Of a stretch of DNA of 64,000 bases, positions 55,352-63,829 are shown piece after piece (position 1 is the first letter of the stretch; every line of letters starts with the position of its first letter). The notes below the pieces were generated by a model that was given only the letters and a program-made list of their open reading frames with translations, was not told the origin of the DNA and ran no database searches. The stretch spans positions 18,462 through 82,461 of the forward strand of contig NZ_SSXV01000023.1 of NCBI RefSeq assembly GCF_009469595.2, given 5' to 3'. The DNA is from Thauera sp. 2A1 (GTDB lineage Bacteria; Pseudomonadota; Gammaproteobacteria; Burkholderiales; Rhodocyclaceae). The position numbers and the translations under genes are program-made.

Positions 55352-56886
55352 ACAACCTCGGGCTCGGGCTCGCGGTCGCCCTGACGCCGGTCAATGTCAT
55401 TTACTGCCTGATCGGCACCGCGCTCGGCACGGCGGTGGGCGTGCTGCCCGGGCTCGGCCCGGTGGCGACGATCGCGCTGCTGTTGCCCCTCACGTATGGC
55501 CTGGACCCGGTCACCGCGCTGATCATGCTCGCAGGCATCTATTACGGTGCGCAGTATGGGGGTTCCACCGCCTCCATCCTGCTGAGCCTGCCGGGCGAGA
55601 TCAGCGCGGTCGTCACCGTGCTCGACGGTCATCAAATGGCGCGCCAGGGGCGTGCCGGCGACGCGCTGCTGGCGGCGGCGCTCGGCTCCTTCTTTGCCGG
55701 GTGCGTCGCGACCCTGATGATCGCGACGGTCGCACCGATGCTGCCGGGCATCGCACTGAAGTTCGGCCCGGCCGAATACGCGGCGCTGATGGCGCTCGGC
55801 CTGGCGGCAGCGGTCACCTTGGCGCACGGGTCGATGCTCAAGGCCCTGGCGATGACCCTGCTGGGCATGCTGTTCGGCATGGTCGGCACCGACGTGTCGA
55901 GCGGCGCGGAGCGCTTCGTCTTCGACGTACCGGAGCTGGCCGACGGCATCGACTTCGTCGCCGTCGCCATGGGACTCTTCGGCATCGCCGAGATCGTGCG
56001 AAATCTGGAAGGCCCCACATCGGATGCCACGGCGGAATTCGGCTGTTCCACCTGTCACCGTGTCCACTGGCGGCTTCCCCGCGCGGAATTTCGTCGCGCC
56101 TGGCCGGCATCGCTGCGCGGCACGGCCATCGGCGCGTTTCTCGGCATGCTCCCCGGCGGTGGACCGGTGCTCAGCACCTTCGCCTCCTACATGCTGGAGA
56201 AGCGGATATCGGCCGAGCCACAGCGTTTCGGTCGCGGCGCCATCGAAGGCGTGGCCGGACCGGAGTCCGCCAACAACGCCGCGGCGCAGACATCCTTCAT
56301 CCCGCTGCTGACGCTCGGATTGCCGTCGAACGCGGTGATGGCGCTGATGATCGGCGCCCTCACGTTGCACGGCATCCAGCCGGGTCCGCAAGTGATGGGC
56401 AGCGATCCTCGCCTGTTCTGGGGGCTCATCGCCAGCATGTGGATCGGTAACCTGTTCCTGGTGATCCTGAACCTGCCGATGATCGGGATCTGGGTCCGCC
56501 TGCTGTCGCTGCGCTACCGCCTGCTCTACCCGACCGTGCTCGCCCTGTGCGCGATCGGCGCGTTCAGCGTCGGCAATTCATCGGCCACGGTGTTGATGAC
56601 CGCCTTCTTCGGCGGACTTGGCTACCTGCTCCTCAAGCTGCACTGCGACCCGGCACCGCTGGTGGTCGGTTTCGTGCTCGGTCCGATGCTGGAGGAGAAT
56701 CTCCGCCGCGCCATGACGCTGGCGCGCGGCGACGCGACCCTGTTCTTCACCCGCCCCATCAGCGCGGCCTTGCTGCTCGCCTCGGTGCTGCTGCTGACCG
56801 CGGCCGGCAACACCGCACGCCGGCCGCTACGCTCCGCCAAAGTCACTACCGCTACGCCCGCCGGTGCCGACAAGCCGGCACGCTGA
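55339..56886 (+). CDS. Tripartite tricarboxylate transporter TctA-family permease
   Basis: The large membrane component of the transporter. The 515-residue product has about 11-12 helices and the TctA marks GTAVGVLPGLGPVATIALLLPLTYGLDPVTALIMLAGIYYGAQYGGSTASILLSLPGE (about residues 30-90), GMLPGGGPVLSTFASYMLEKR near 270, and VAGPESANNAAAQTSFIPLLTLGLPSNAVMALMIGAL near 302. The start is GTG 55339 inside the end of the TctB gene; an ATG start would remove the first helix. It is convergent with the amidohydrolase gene, with only three bases between stops. Confidence 0.9.
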   Translation: MDLLNNLGLGLAVALTPVNVIYCLIGTALGTAVGVLPGLGPVATIALLLPLTYGLDPVTALIMLAGIYYGAQYGGSTASILLSLPGEISAVVTVLDGHQMARQGRAGDALLAAALGSFFAGCVATLMIATVAPMLPGIALKFGPAEYAALMALGLAAAVTLAHGSMLKALAMTLLGMLFGMVGTDVSSGAERFVFDVPELADGIDFVAVAMGLFGIAEIVRNLEGPTSDATAEFGCSTCHRVHWRLPRAEFRRAWPASLRGTAIGAFLGMLPGGGPVLSTFASYMLEKRISAEPQRFGRGAIEGVAGPESANNAAAQTSFIPLLTLGLPSNAVMALMIGALTLHGIQPGPQVMGSDPRLFWGLIASMWIGNLFLVILNLPMIGIWVRLLSLRYRLLYPTVLALCAIGAFSVGNSSATVLMTAFFGGLGYLLLKLHCDPAPLVVGFVLGPMLEENLRRAMTLARGDATLFFTRPISAALLLASVLLLTAAGNTARRPLRSAKVTTATPAGADKPAR

Positions 56887-56889
56887 CAC

Positions 56890-57732
56890 TCACAACCCGA
56901 ACAGCCGCGCCGCGTTACCGTACAGCGCCTTGTCCAGCGCCGACTCGCGCAGGCCAAGCTCGAGGAAATCGCCGATGGACTGGCGGATCGGCCGGAAGGG
57001 ATAGGACGAGCCGAACAGGAACTGGTCGGCCATGAAGCCGTTCGCCGCCTCCACATAGGCCTTGCTGCCGGCCACGAACAGGTACATGTCGGGCACGAGG
57101 TGGATGTTCTCGTAGCGGAACGCGAGGCCGATGGCCTGCGCCACGTTCGGCCACCAGCCGTGGTAGCAGACGATGGGCAGTTGCGGGAAGGCGCGCGCGA
57201 CGTTGGCCAGTGGCGCAGGGTCGTTGAAGCGCGGGTCGGGCGTGGTCGGGCCGGTCATCAGGAACACCGGCACGCCGAGCTGCGCGCACACCTCGTAGAT
57301 CGGGAAATAGGCCGGATCATCGACCTGCCGCGCCGGGCTGCCGAAGCCCGGCTCGATGTCGATGCCCGCGAGGCCGAGATCGCGGATCGCGTGTTCGGCC
57401 TCCTCCACCGCGGCACGGCCCTGGATCACCGGGTCGACGCCGGCGATGCCGAGCAGTTCGTCGTGGCCGTGGGTGATGCGGTGGATCAGTTCGATCGGCA
57501 GGTGCTGGGACGGCGTGTGCCGCCCCACCACCACCGCCTTCGTCAGCCCGGCATCGCGCACTTCGGCGAGAAAGCCTTCCTGCGTATGCGAGCGGGTGAA
57601 ATGCTCGTCGCTGCCGCGCGTGCCCACGCGCCGGTTGAGCCAGCGCGCCGTCTCGTACTCGGGCGTGCCCGGCGTGGCACCGAAGAAATCGTGCAGAAAG
57701 GCCGGCCTGCAACGCATGTCGATGACTTTCAT
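56890..57732 (-). CDS. Amidohydrolase-family protein coupled to ssuD
   Basis: A 280-residue TIM-barrel protein of the amidohydrolase 2 group. It starts MKVIDMRCRPAFLHDFFG, where the usual metal HxH is replaced by MRCRP. It has GIDIEPGFGSPARQVDDPAYFPIYEVCAQLGVPVFLMTG near 121-160, IVCYHGWWPNVAQAIGLAFRYENIHLVPDMY near 186-216, and FMADQFLFGSSYPFRP near 232. It may be a metal-poor hydrolase or decarboxylase, substrate unknown. Its ATG overlaps the ssuD stop (ATGA, 57729-57732), so it is likely to act on a product or substrate of the monooxygenase. Confidence 0.8.
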   Translation of the reverse strand: MKVIDMRCRPAFLHDFFGATPGTPEYETARWLNRRVGTRGSDEHFTRSHTQEGFLAEVRDAGLTKAVVVGRHTPSQHLPIELIHRITHGHDELLGIAGVDPVIQGRAAVEEAEHAIRDLGLAGIDIEPGFGSPARQVDDPAYFPIYEVCAQLGVPVFLMTGPTTPDPRFNDPAPLANVARAFPQLPIVCYHGWWPNVAQAIGLAFRYENIHLVPDMYLFVAGSKAYVEAANGFMADQFLFGSSYPFRPIRQSIGDFLELGLRESALDKALYGNAARLFGL

Positions 57733-58877
57733 GCGGCCTCCTTCACCGGCGCGGCGTTCTTCACCGTGCTGGCATCGAACGGGCCGCCGGTGATGACCTG
57801 GTCCTGGATCGTCACCGGCGCCTTGCCCGGCAGCAGCGGGAACACCAGCTCGGCGAAGCGCCAGGCTTCTTCCAGATGCGGGTAGCCCGACAGCACGAAG
57901 GTATCGACGCCGAGGTCGGCATATTCCTTCAGCCGGGTCGCCACCGTCTGCGGGTCGCCCACCAGTGCGGTGCCCGCGCCGCCGCGCACGAGGCCGACGC
58001 CGGCCCACAGGTTGGGACTGACTTCGAGCTTGTCGCGGCGGCCGCCGTGCAGCGCAGCCATGCGGCGCTGGCCCTCGGAATCCATCGTCGCAAAGCGCGC
58101 CTGCACCTGGGCGATGGTGTCGTCGTCGAGGCGGCTGATGAGCTTGTCGGCCTCGGCCCAGGCCTCCTCGTTGGTCTCGCGCACGATCACGTGCAGGCGC
58201 ACGCCGAAGCGGACCTTGCGCCCGCGGCTGGCGGCGCGCGCACGCACGTCGGCGATCTTCTCCGCTACGGCGGCAGGCGGTTCGCCCCAGGTCAGGTAGG
58301 CGTCCACCTGCTCGGCCGCGAGGTCGTGTGCCGCATTCGACGAGCCACCGAAATAGAGCGGCGGATGCGGCTTCTGCACCGCCGGGAAGAGCAGTTGCGC
58401 GCCCGCCACCTTGTGGTGTTCGCCGTCGAAATCGACCTTCTCGCCCTGCAGCAGCCGACGCCAGATGGTCAGGAACTCGTTCGCCTCGTCATAGCGCGCA
58501 TCGTGGTCGAGGAAGATGCCGTCGCCGGCCAGTTCGGCCGAGTCGCCGCCGGCGACCACGTTGAGCAGCAGGCGGCCCTTGGTGGCCTGGTCCAGCGTCG
58601 CTGCCATGCGTGCCGCCGCGGTCGGCTTGGTCAGCGCGGTGCGCAGCGCCACCAGCAGCTTCAGCTTGCGCGTCACCGGCGCCACGCTGCCGGCCACCAC
58701 CCAGGGGTCGAGGCAGCCGCTACCGGTGGGGATCAGGATGCCGTCGTAGCCCAGGTTGTCGGCCGTCACCGCGATCTGCTGCATGTAGTCGATGGTGACC
58801 GGACGGCCGGAATTGGACTTGCCAAGGTAGCGCGTGTCGCCCGAGGTGGGCAGGAACCAGAAGATTTCCAGGCTCAT
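57729..58877 (-). CDS. ssuD: FMNH2-dependent alkanesulfonate monooxygenase SsuD
   Basis: Cleaves the C-S bond of alkanesulfonates with FMNH2 and O2, giving an aldehyde and sulfite. The 382-residue luciferase-fold product begins MSLEIFWFLPTSGDTRYLG and has NLGYDGILIPTGSGCLDPWVVAGSVAP near 38-64, NVVAGGDSAELAGDGIFLDHDARYDEANEFLTIWRRLL near 104-141, and PPLYFGGSSNAAHDLAAEQVDAYLTWGEPP near 172-201. All are typical of SsuD. Reduced flavin probably comes from the MsuE-like reductase encoded nearby. It is 246 bases downstream of sfnG with a hairpin in between. Confidence 0.94.
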   Translation of the reverse strand: MSLEIFWFLPTSGDTRYLGKSNSGRPVTIDYMQQIAVTADNLGYDGILIPTGSGCLDPWVVAGSVAPVTRKLKLLVALRTALTKPTAAARMAATLDQATKGRLLLNVVAGGDSAELAGDGIFLDHDARYDEANEFLTIWRRLLQGEKVDFDGEHHKVAGAQLLFPAVQKPHPPLYFGGSSNAAHDLAAEQVDAYLTWGEPPAAVAEKIADVRARAASRGRKVRFGVRLHVIVRETNEEAWAEADKLISRLDDDTIAQVQARFATMDSEGQRRMAALHGGRRDKLEVSPNLWAGVGLVRGGAGTALVGDPQTVATRLKEYADLGVDTFVLSGYPHLEEAWRFAELVFPLLPGKAPVTIQDQVITGGPFDASTVKNAAPVKEAA

Positions 58878-59073
58878 GAGTAATCCTCTCGAATGGAATG
58901 CCGACTAGCGGTGTAAGGGTAAGGACGCCAGATGAGCGTTCATCGGCGCCGTGCGGGATCCAATTGTCCAGATATGCGCGCAGAATCGAACCAAGAAAAC
59001 CTGCGTAGCTTTGCGCTCATCCGGGAAAGCGCACGGCGCGGCCTTGCGCCGGCCCGTGCCGTGAACGAGGAAC

Positions 59074-59105
59074 GGCGCGCTGCCTCCCGATGGAGGAAGC
59101 GCGCC
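59074..59105 (-). terminator. Hairpin terminator after sfnG
   Basis: Arms GGCGCGCT-G-CCTCC and GGAGG-A-AGCGCGCC pair over 14 positions with one mismatch around a CGAT loop, starting 19 bases past the sfnG stop on the minus strand. There is no long U-run. It probably limits read-through into ssuD. Confidence 0.55.
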
Positions 59106-59123
59106 GTCCGGATTGCGCGCGGG

Positions 59124-60242
59124 TCAGGCCAGGGCTTCAGCCGGCTCCCGCCTGGCGGCCGCAGACGATTGCGCCTTCGCCTCGAGCTCGCGCACCAGCG
59201 GCAGCACCTTCTCGCCGAAATAGGCCACCTCTTCCTGGAAGTGCAGGAAGCCGCCCAGCACCAGATCCACGCCGACCGCCTTGAGCGCGACGATGCGTTC
59301 GGCGATCTGCTGCGGCGTGCCGATCAGGTTGGTCTTGAAGCCGTCGTTGTACTGCACCAGATCCTGGAAAGTGGACTTCGCCCAGTTGCCCTCGCCCTCC
59401 GGGCTCGCCTTGCCGGCCTGCTTCACCGCATCGCCAAAGGCATTCACCGCCTCCGGGTCGGCCTTGTCGATGATCTCCTGCAGCACCGCCTGCGCCTCTT
59501 CCTCGGTTTCGCGGGCGATGATGAAGGCATTGACGCCGATCTTCACCTTGTGGCCGTTGGCCGCCGCCTTGGCGCGGATGTCATCCACCTGGGCCTTGAT
59601 GCCCTCGACGGTGTTGCCGTTGGTGAAATACCAGTCCGACACGCGCGCCGCCATGTCGCGCGCCGCGCGCGAGCTGCCGCCCTGGAAGATCTCGGGGTGC
59701 GGCTGTTGCAGGGGCTTGGGCTTCAGCGTGTAGTCGTGGAAGCGGTAGAAGTCGCCCTTGAAGGTGAAGTTGTCCTGGGTCCAGATGCCCTTCAGCACCT
59801 CGATGAACTCCTGCGACCGGCGATAGCGCTCGTCGTGCTCCAGCCAGGGCTCGCCGATGCCGTGGAATTCGCCGCGGAACCAGCCCGACACCACATTCAC
59901 CGCGACACGGCCGCCGGTGAGCTGGTCGATGGTGGCGATCTGCTTCGCCAACACCGCCGGGTGCCAGGGCCCCGGCAGGATCGCCGCGATGACCCGCAGC
60001 TTCTCGGTCGCCGCCAGCAGCGCATGGCTGATCGCCACCGACTCGTGCTGGTATTCGGCGCCATAGCCGGCGGTGAAGCGGATCTGCGACAGCGCGTAGT
60101 CGAAGCCCGCCTTCTCGGCGATCTGCGCCAGCTTGCGGTTGTAGTCGATGTCCCAGCTCGTGCGCTGCTCGATCTTGCTGACGACCAGCCCCCCGCTGAC
60201 GTTGGGCACCCAGTAGGCGAATTTGATGTTTTCGCGGCTCAT
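59124..60242 (-). CDS. sfnG: Dimethylsulfone monooxygenase SfnG
   Basis: An FMNH2-dependent luciferase-fold enzyme that converts dimethylsulfone to methanesulfinate in organosulfur assimilation. The 372-residue product starts MSRENIKFAYWVPNVSGGLVVSKIEQRTSWD and has AEKAGFDYALSQIRFTAGYGAEYQHESVAISHALLAATEKLRVIAAILPGPWHP (about 42-95), NVVSGWFRGEFHGIGEPWLEHDERYRRS near 116, and EIFQGGSSRAARDMAA near 184. These match SfnG rather than SsuD. It follows msuE by 30 bases; both probably belong to one sigma-54-controlled operon as in pseudomonads. Confidence 0.9.
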   Translation of the reverse strand: MSRENIKFAYWVPNVSGGLVVSKIEQRTSWDIDYNRKLAQIAEKAGFDYALSQIRFTAGYGAEYQHESVAISHALLAATEKLRVIAAILPGPWHPAVLAKQIATIDQLTGGRVAVNVVSGWFRGEFHGIGEPWLEHDERYRRSQEFIEVLKGIWTQDNFTFKGDFYRFHDYTLKPKPLQQPHPEIFQGGSSRAARDMAARVSDWYFTNGNTVEGIKAQVDDIRAKAAANGHKVKIGVNAFIIARETEEEAQAVLQEIIDKADPEAVNAFGDAVKQAGKASPEGEGNWAKSTFQDLVQYNDGFKTNLIGTPQQIAERIVALKAVGVDLVLGGFLHFQEEVAYFGEKVLPLVRELEAKAQSSAAARREPAEALA

Positions 60243-60272
60243 GTTGTGTGTTCCTTGATGGTTTTCGATGAC

Positions 60273-60857
60273 TCAGGCCGCTGCGCGCACGGCTTTCTGC
60301 ACGCTCGACACCGCAGGCAGGCGCGGACGCAGGAAGGGTCGGGCACGCTCCGCCGCGAGATCGATGCGCGCCTGCAGCGCCGGGCTTGTGATCTGGTAGT
60401 TCTCGATCTCCGCCTCGCTGCCATACACGCCGATCGGCAGGGTGTGAGACTGGAAGAAGCTGAACAGCGGACGCAACTGATGATCGATCACCAGCGCATG
60501 GCGATCGCTGCCACCGGTCGCCGCCAGCAGCACCGGCACGTCGATCAGCGCGTTGTGATCGACGAAGTCGAACAGATGCTTGAACAGCCCGGTGAAGGAG
60601 GCGCGATAGACCGGGCTGGCGACGACCAGGAAGTCCGCCGACTCGATCGCCGCGATGTCGGCTTTCACGTCGTCCGGCAACTGCGACGGATACAGCGCGC
60701 CGGCCAGCTTGGGGCCGACCGTGCCGAGCTCGATCAGGCGTACATCGATCGATGCCTGCTCGCCGAGCGCATCGACCAGCGCCTCGACCAGGGTCAGGGT
60801 ACGGGAGGGACGTTGCAGGCCGCCGGAAACCGCGACCACCTTGATCTGCTTGCTCAT
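60273..60857 (-). CDS. msuE: NAD(P)H-dependent FMN reductase MsuE
   Basis: Supplies reduced FMN to the monooxygenases SfnG and SsuD. The 194-residue flavodoxin-like product starts MSKQIKVVAVSGGLQRPSRTLTLVEALVDAL. It has ADFLVVASPVYRASFTGLFKHLFDFVDHNALIDVPVLLAATGG (about 73-115) with the FMN-binding SPVYR, and DHQLRPLFSFFQSHTLPIGVYG near 124-145, characteristic of the MsuE group. It is first in msuE-sfnG and has a sigma-54 promoter match about 70 bases upstream. Confidence 0.9.
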   Translation of the reverse strand: MSKQIKVVAVSGGLQRPSRTLTLVEALVDALGEQASIDVRLIELGTVGPKLAGALYPSQLPDDVKADIAAIESADFLVVASPVYRASFTGLFKHLFDFVDHNALIDVPVLLAATGGSDRHALVIDHQLRPLFSFFQSHTLPIGVYGSEAEIENYQITSPALQARIDLAAERARPFLRPRLPAVSSVQKAVRAAA

Positions 60858-60925
60858 GCTTTCACCTGTTCGTAATGGGATTGTTGATCGTTGGCCATGC
60901 CGACATTGGCACTTGCATCGGGAAA

Positions 60926-60941
60926 AGCAGCTCTCGTGCCA
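60926..60941 (-). promoter_or_regulatory. Sigma-54 (-24/-12) promoter match for msuE-sfnG
   Basis: Minus strand: TGGCACG-AGAG-CTGCT, 15 of 16 positions matching TGGCACR-N4-TTGCW with exact spacing. Predicted start of transcription is near 60915, about 58 bases before the msuE ATG. In Pseudomonas putida the sfn genes are known to need sigma-54 and the activator SfnR; no such activator gene is in this window. Confidence 0.72.
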
Positions 60942-61058
60942 GAATTTTTGTTTCTTATAAACAGATACTTGCATTCAACCCGTGGATTGCCCTGCTGCCG
61001 CGCAAGCAGTTCGCAATCCGCCCTGCTGCAGGTGCAACAGCCCGGCGCGGCGACTGCA

Positions 61059-61877
61059 TCACACCGCGAAGGACAGCGACGCGAAGTCGACCGGCGCGGC
61101 TGCATGGGGACGGGCCGCGAGCTCGTCGGAGAGATCGAGATGGTCGAGCCGCTCGCCATGCAGCAGCGCCAGCGCCTGCGTCTGTACGCGCACAAGGCGC
61201 GGATCGGCGCGATCGCGCGGACGCTGCGGATCGACACGCAGTTCGCCTGCGATGCGGCCCGGATTGGCCGACATCACCAGGATGCGGTCGCTCAGGTAGG
61301 CGGCCTCGTCGATGTCGTGCGTGACCAGCAGCAGCGTCGTGCCATGGCGCGCGACCAGCGACAGCAGCAGGTCCTGCAGGCGCATGCGGGTGAAGGCGTC
61401 GACCGCGCTGAAGGGCTCGTCCAGCAGCAGCAGCGACGGTTGCGCGAACAGGCCACGGGCAATTGCGGCGCGCTGGGCCATGCCGCCCGACAACTGCTTC
61501 GGATAGGCGTTGGCGAAGTCGGCCAGACCGACCTCCGCCAGCAGCTCCTTCACCCGCGGATTGCGCCCGCCACCCGGCCCGGCATCGAAGCCGACGTTGT
61601 CGGCCACTGTCAGCCAGGGCAGCAGGCGCGGCTCCTGGAAAATGAAGCCGACCTCGGGCGAGTGCAGATGGGGTGCCGCGCCCTTGACCCGCACCGTGCC
61701 GCGGTAATCGGTGTCGAGCCCGGCGACGACGCGCAGCAGCGTGCTCTTGCCGCAGCCGCTGGGGCCCAGCAGGCTGACGATCTCGCCCGGCCGGATGTCG
61801 AACGACACGCCATCGATGATGCGGCGCGACTGGAAGCGCTTGTCGGCAACGTTCAGCGTGAGAAGTGACCCGGACAT
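61059..61877 (-). CDS. ABC transporter ATP-binding protein, sulfonate/nitrate/taurine type
   Basis: A 272-residue ATPase. Walker A is LLGPSGCGKSTLLRV near residue 36, the Q-loop is GFIFQEPRLLPWLTVADNVGF near 74, the signature is LSGGMAQRAAIARGLF near 124, Walker B is LLLLDEPFSAVDAFTRMRLQ near 145, and the switch is LLLVTHDIDEAAYLSDRILVM near 175. QEPRLLPW is the form usual in SsuB/TauB importers. It is the last gene of the binding protein-permease-ATPase unit (16 bases after the permease) and lies 200 bases upstream of msuE on the same strand. Confidence 0.9.
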   Translation of the reverse strand: MSGSLLTLNVADKRFQSRRIIDGVSFDIRPGEIVSLLGPSGCGKSTLLRVVAGLDTDYRGTVRVKGAAPHLHSPEVGFIFQEPRLLPWLTVADNVGFDAGPGGGRNPRVKELLAEVGLADFANAYPKQLSGGMAQRAAIARGLFAQPSLLLLDEPFSAVDAFTRMRLQDLLLSLVARHGTTLLLVTHDIDEAAYLSDRILVMSANPGRIAGELRVDPQRPRDRADPRLVRVQTQALALLHGERLDHLDLSDELAARPHAAAPVDFASLSFAV

Positions 61878-61893
61878 GATCTCGCCCTCCCCG

Positions 61894-62736
61894 TCAGCGA
61901 CCGCTGTCATACACATCGCGCCACGCCAGCAATCGGCGTTCCGCGAGCTGCAGCAGGCTGTCGCTGAGCTTGCCCAGCAGCGCCAGCACGACGATGGCGA
62001 CGATCACCAGGTCGGCGCGCGCCGTCTCGCGGCCGTCGGTCAGCAGATAGCCCAGCCCGCGTGTCGCCGCGATCAGCTCGGCCGCGACCAGGAACATCCA
62101 GGCCAGCGACAGGCCGCTGCGCAGGCCGGTCAACAGATTGGGTAGCGCGGCCGGCAGGAAGATGCGCAACACCAGCCGCCAACCCTTCACGCCGAAGATT
62201 CCGCCGACCTCGACGAGCTTGCGGTCGACGTTCTTGATGCCTGCGACCAGGTTCAGGTACACGGGGAAGAAGGCGCCGATCGCGATCAGCGTGATCTTCG
62301 GCGCCTCGTCGATGCCCAGCCACAGCAGCAGCAGCGGCACCCAGGCCAGCGACGGGATCGCGCGCAATGCCTGGAAGGTCGGATCGAGATAGGCTTCCAG
62401 TTCGCGCGACAGGCCGACCGCCGCGCCCACCAACAGCGCGAGCAGCGCGCCGGCAGCGAAGCCGGCCGCGACGCGTGCGCTGCTGACCACCACATGCCGG
62501 TAAAGCTCGCCGCTGGCTACGAGCTCGGACAGAGTCGCGAGTAGATCCGACGGTGGCGGCAGCAGGTTGGCGCTGACCCAACCCAGACCACACACCGCCT
62601 CCCAAACGGCAATCAGCGCCAGCGGCAGCACCCAGCCCTTGAACCGGGCGGCCAGCCGCTGCGCGAGCTGCCCGACACGGACCGGCGCGAGCGACGCAGG
62701 CGCAATCCCCGCCTGCAGGGTCGATACCTTGCTCAT
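61894..62736 (-). CDS. ABC transporter permease, sulfonate/taurine type
   Basis: A 280-residue inner-membrane channel protein with about six helices. Marks are NLLPPPSDLLATLSELVASGELYRHVVVSSARVAAGFAAGALLALLVGAAVGLS (about 58-110), ALRAIPSLAWVPLLLLWLGIDEAPKITLIAIGAFFPVYLNLVAGI near 121-165, and the EAA loop VGGIFGVKGWRLVLRIFLPAALPNLLTGLRSGLSLAW near 177-213. The start at 62736 (MSKVSTLQAG) is 10 bases after the binding-protein stop. It is similar in plan to SsuC at 44.2 kb but clearly a separate paralogue. Confidence 0.9.
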   Translation of the reverse strand: MSKVSTLQAGIAPASLAPVRVGQLAQRLAARFKGWVLPLALIAVWEAVCGLGWVSANLLPPPSDLLATLSELVASGELYRHVVVSSARVAAGFAAGALLALLVGAAVGLSRELEAYLDPTFQALRAIPSLAWVPLLLLWLGIDEAPKITLIAIGAFFPVYLNLVAGIKNVDRKLVEVGGIFGVKGWRLVLRIFLPAALPNLLTGLRSGLSLAWMFLVAAELIAATRGLGYLLTDGRETARADLVIVAIVVLALLGKLSDSLLQLAERRLLAWRDVYDSGR

Positions 62737-62746
62737 GGCCGGCGCC

Positions 62747-63718
62747 TCACTTGACGACCGCGCGCGCGTACGAGGGCTCGACCAGCGCGTCCACCACCGC
62801 ACCGACATTGGTGCCCTTGCGCACGAGGTCTTCCTCGACGAGGATCGGCGCCGCCGCCTTCAGCGCCTCGACATGCTCGGCGCCCGGCACCGGCTTGCTG
62901 AAGTCGTTGCGCGACAACTGCAGCCGAGCGACCTCGATCGGCAACTTGGCCTCCTCGGACACCAGCTTCGCCGTCTCCTCCGGATTGGCGACGATCCACT
63001 TGCGCGCCTTCTCGTACGCGGCGATGACGCGCTTCACATAGGCCGGATGCTCGCTGGCGAATCGCTCCGAGGTGTTCAGGAAGCCATAGGTGTTGTACGC
63101 GACGTTGCGATACAGCAGCCTGGAGCCGGCCTGCACCTCGCTGCCGGCCATCAGCGGATCCAGCCCCGCCCAGGCATCCACCCTGCCCTGCTCCAGCGCC
63201 GAACGGCCATCGGCATGCTGCAGCGCCAGGATCTCGACGTCGCCCTTCAACAGGCCCTCCTGATGCAGGCTGCGCAGCAGGAACAGGAAGGGGTCGGTGC
63301 CCTTGGTCGCGGCGACCTTCTTGCCCTTCAGATCCTTCACCGACTTGATTGGCGAATCCTTGGGCACGAGCAGCGCCGTCCACTCGGGGCGCGAATACAC
63401 ATACACGCTCTTGATCGGGTTGCCGTTGGCCTTCGACAGCACGGCCGCCAGGCCGGCGGTGCTACCGAAATCGACACTGCCGCTGTTGAGGAACTCGAGC
63501 GCGCGGTTGCTGCCCTGGCTCAGCACCCATTTCACCGGCACGCCGTCGGCCTTCAGATCGTCCTCCAGCCAGCCGAATTTCTTCAGCACGAGGCTGGGCG
63601 GCGAGTAATAGGCGTAGTCGAGGCGCAATTCGGCCGGCTTGTCGACGGCGTGGGCGATGCCGTTGGCAAGCAGCACACCGGCTGCGGCGAGGGTGAGGCG
63701 TTTGATGGTTTTCAGCAT
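62747..63718 (-). CDS. ABC transporter substrate-binding protein, sulfonate/sulfone type
   Basis: A 323-residue periplasmic receptor. The signal peptide is residues 1-24 (AHA-VD). The SsuA-like fold shows in LRLDYAYYSPPSLVLKKFGWLEDDL near 31, VKWVLSQGSNRALEFLNSGSVDFGSTAGLAAVLSKANG near 62-99, LKGKKVAATKGTDPFLFLLRSL near 128-149, and GRVDAWAGLDPLMAGSEVQ near 179-197. The neighbourhood (sfnG, msuE, ssuD) suggests an alkanesulfonate, sulfone or similar ligand. It is first of a three-gene ABC operon with a sigma-54 promoter match 41 bases upstream. Confidence 0.9.
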   Translation of the reverse strand: MLKTIKRLTLAAAGVLLANGIAHAVDKPAELRLDYAYYSPPSLVLKKFGWLEDDLKADGVPVKWVLSQGSNRALEFLNSGSVDFGSTAGLAAVLSKANGNPIKSVYVYSRPEWTALLVPKDSPIKSVKDLKGKKVAATKGTDPFLFLLRSLHQEGLLKGDVEILALQHADGRSALEQGRVDAWAGLDPLMAGSEVQAGSRLLYRNVAYNTYGFLNTSERFASEHPAYVKRVIAAYEKARKWIVANPEETAKLVSEEAKLPIEVARLQLSRNDFSKPVPGAEHVEALKAAAPILVEEDLVRKGTNVGAVVDALVEPSYARAVVK

Positions 63719-63721
63719 GAT

Positions 63722-63753
63722 GGATCCCTGTGGAGTGCTTGGTTCAGGGATCC
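63722..63753. repeat. 9-base inverted repeat at the ABC operon start site
   Basis: GGATCCCTG (63722-63730) and CAGGGATCC (63745-63753) are perfect inverted copies with a 14-base spacer, starting 3 bases before the binding-protein ATG. They span the predicted sigma-54 transcription start (about 63748), so they look more like a DNA operator than an RNA hairpin. Confidence 0.55.
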
Positions 63754-63758
63754 TTCTT

Positions 63759-63774
63759 TGCACCGATCGTGCCA
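63759..63774 (-). promoter_or_regulatory. Sigma-54 (-24/-12) promoter match for the second sulfonate-type ABC operon
   Basis: Minus strand: TGGCACG-ATCG-GTGCA, 15 of 16 positions matching TGGCACR-N4-TTGCW with exact spacing. Predicted start near 63748, 30 bases before the ATG at 63718. Same class as the msuE promoter match, suggesting one activator for both units. Confidence 0.7.
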
Positions 63775-63829
63775 GATCTGAATTTTGTTATTTTTCCGTC
63801 GCTTGCGTCATTCACTCAGCGCCTGGGCT

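Noticed and set aside
60906..60917. TGGCAC directly followed by TTGCAT on the plus strand near msuE
   Set aside because: The two halves lack the four to five base spacer needed for a -24/-12 promoter, and no plus-strand gene follows.
63722..63753. RNA hairpin hiding the ribosome binding site of the ABC binding-protein gene
   Set aside because: With the predicted sigma-54 start near 63748 only part of the first arm would be transcribed, so a DNA operator is the better reading.
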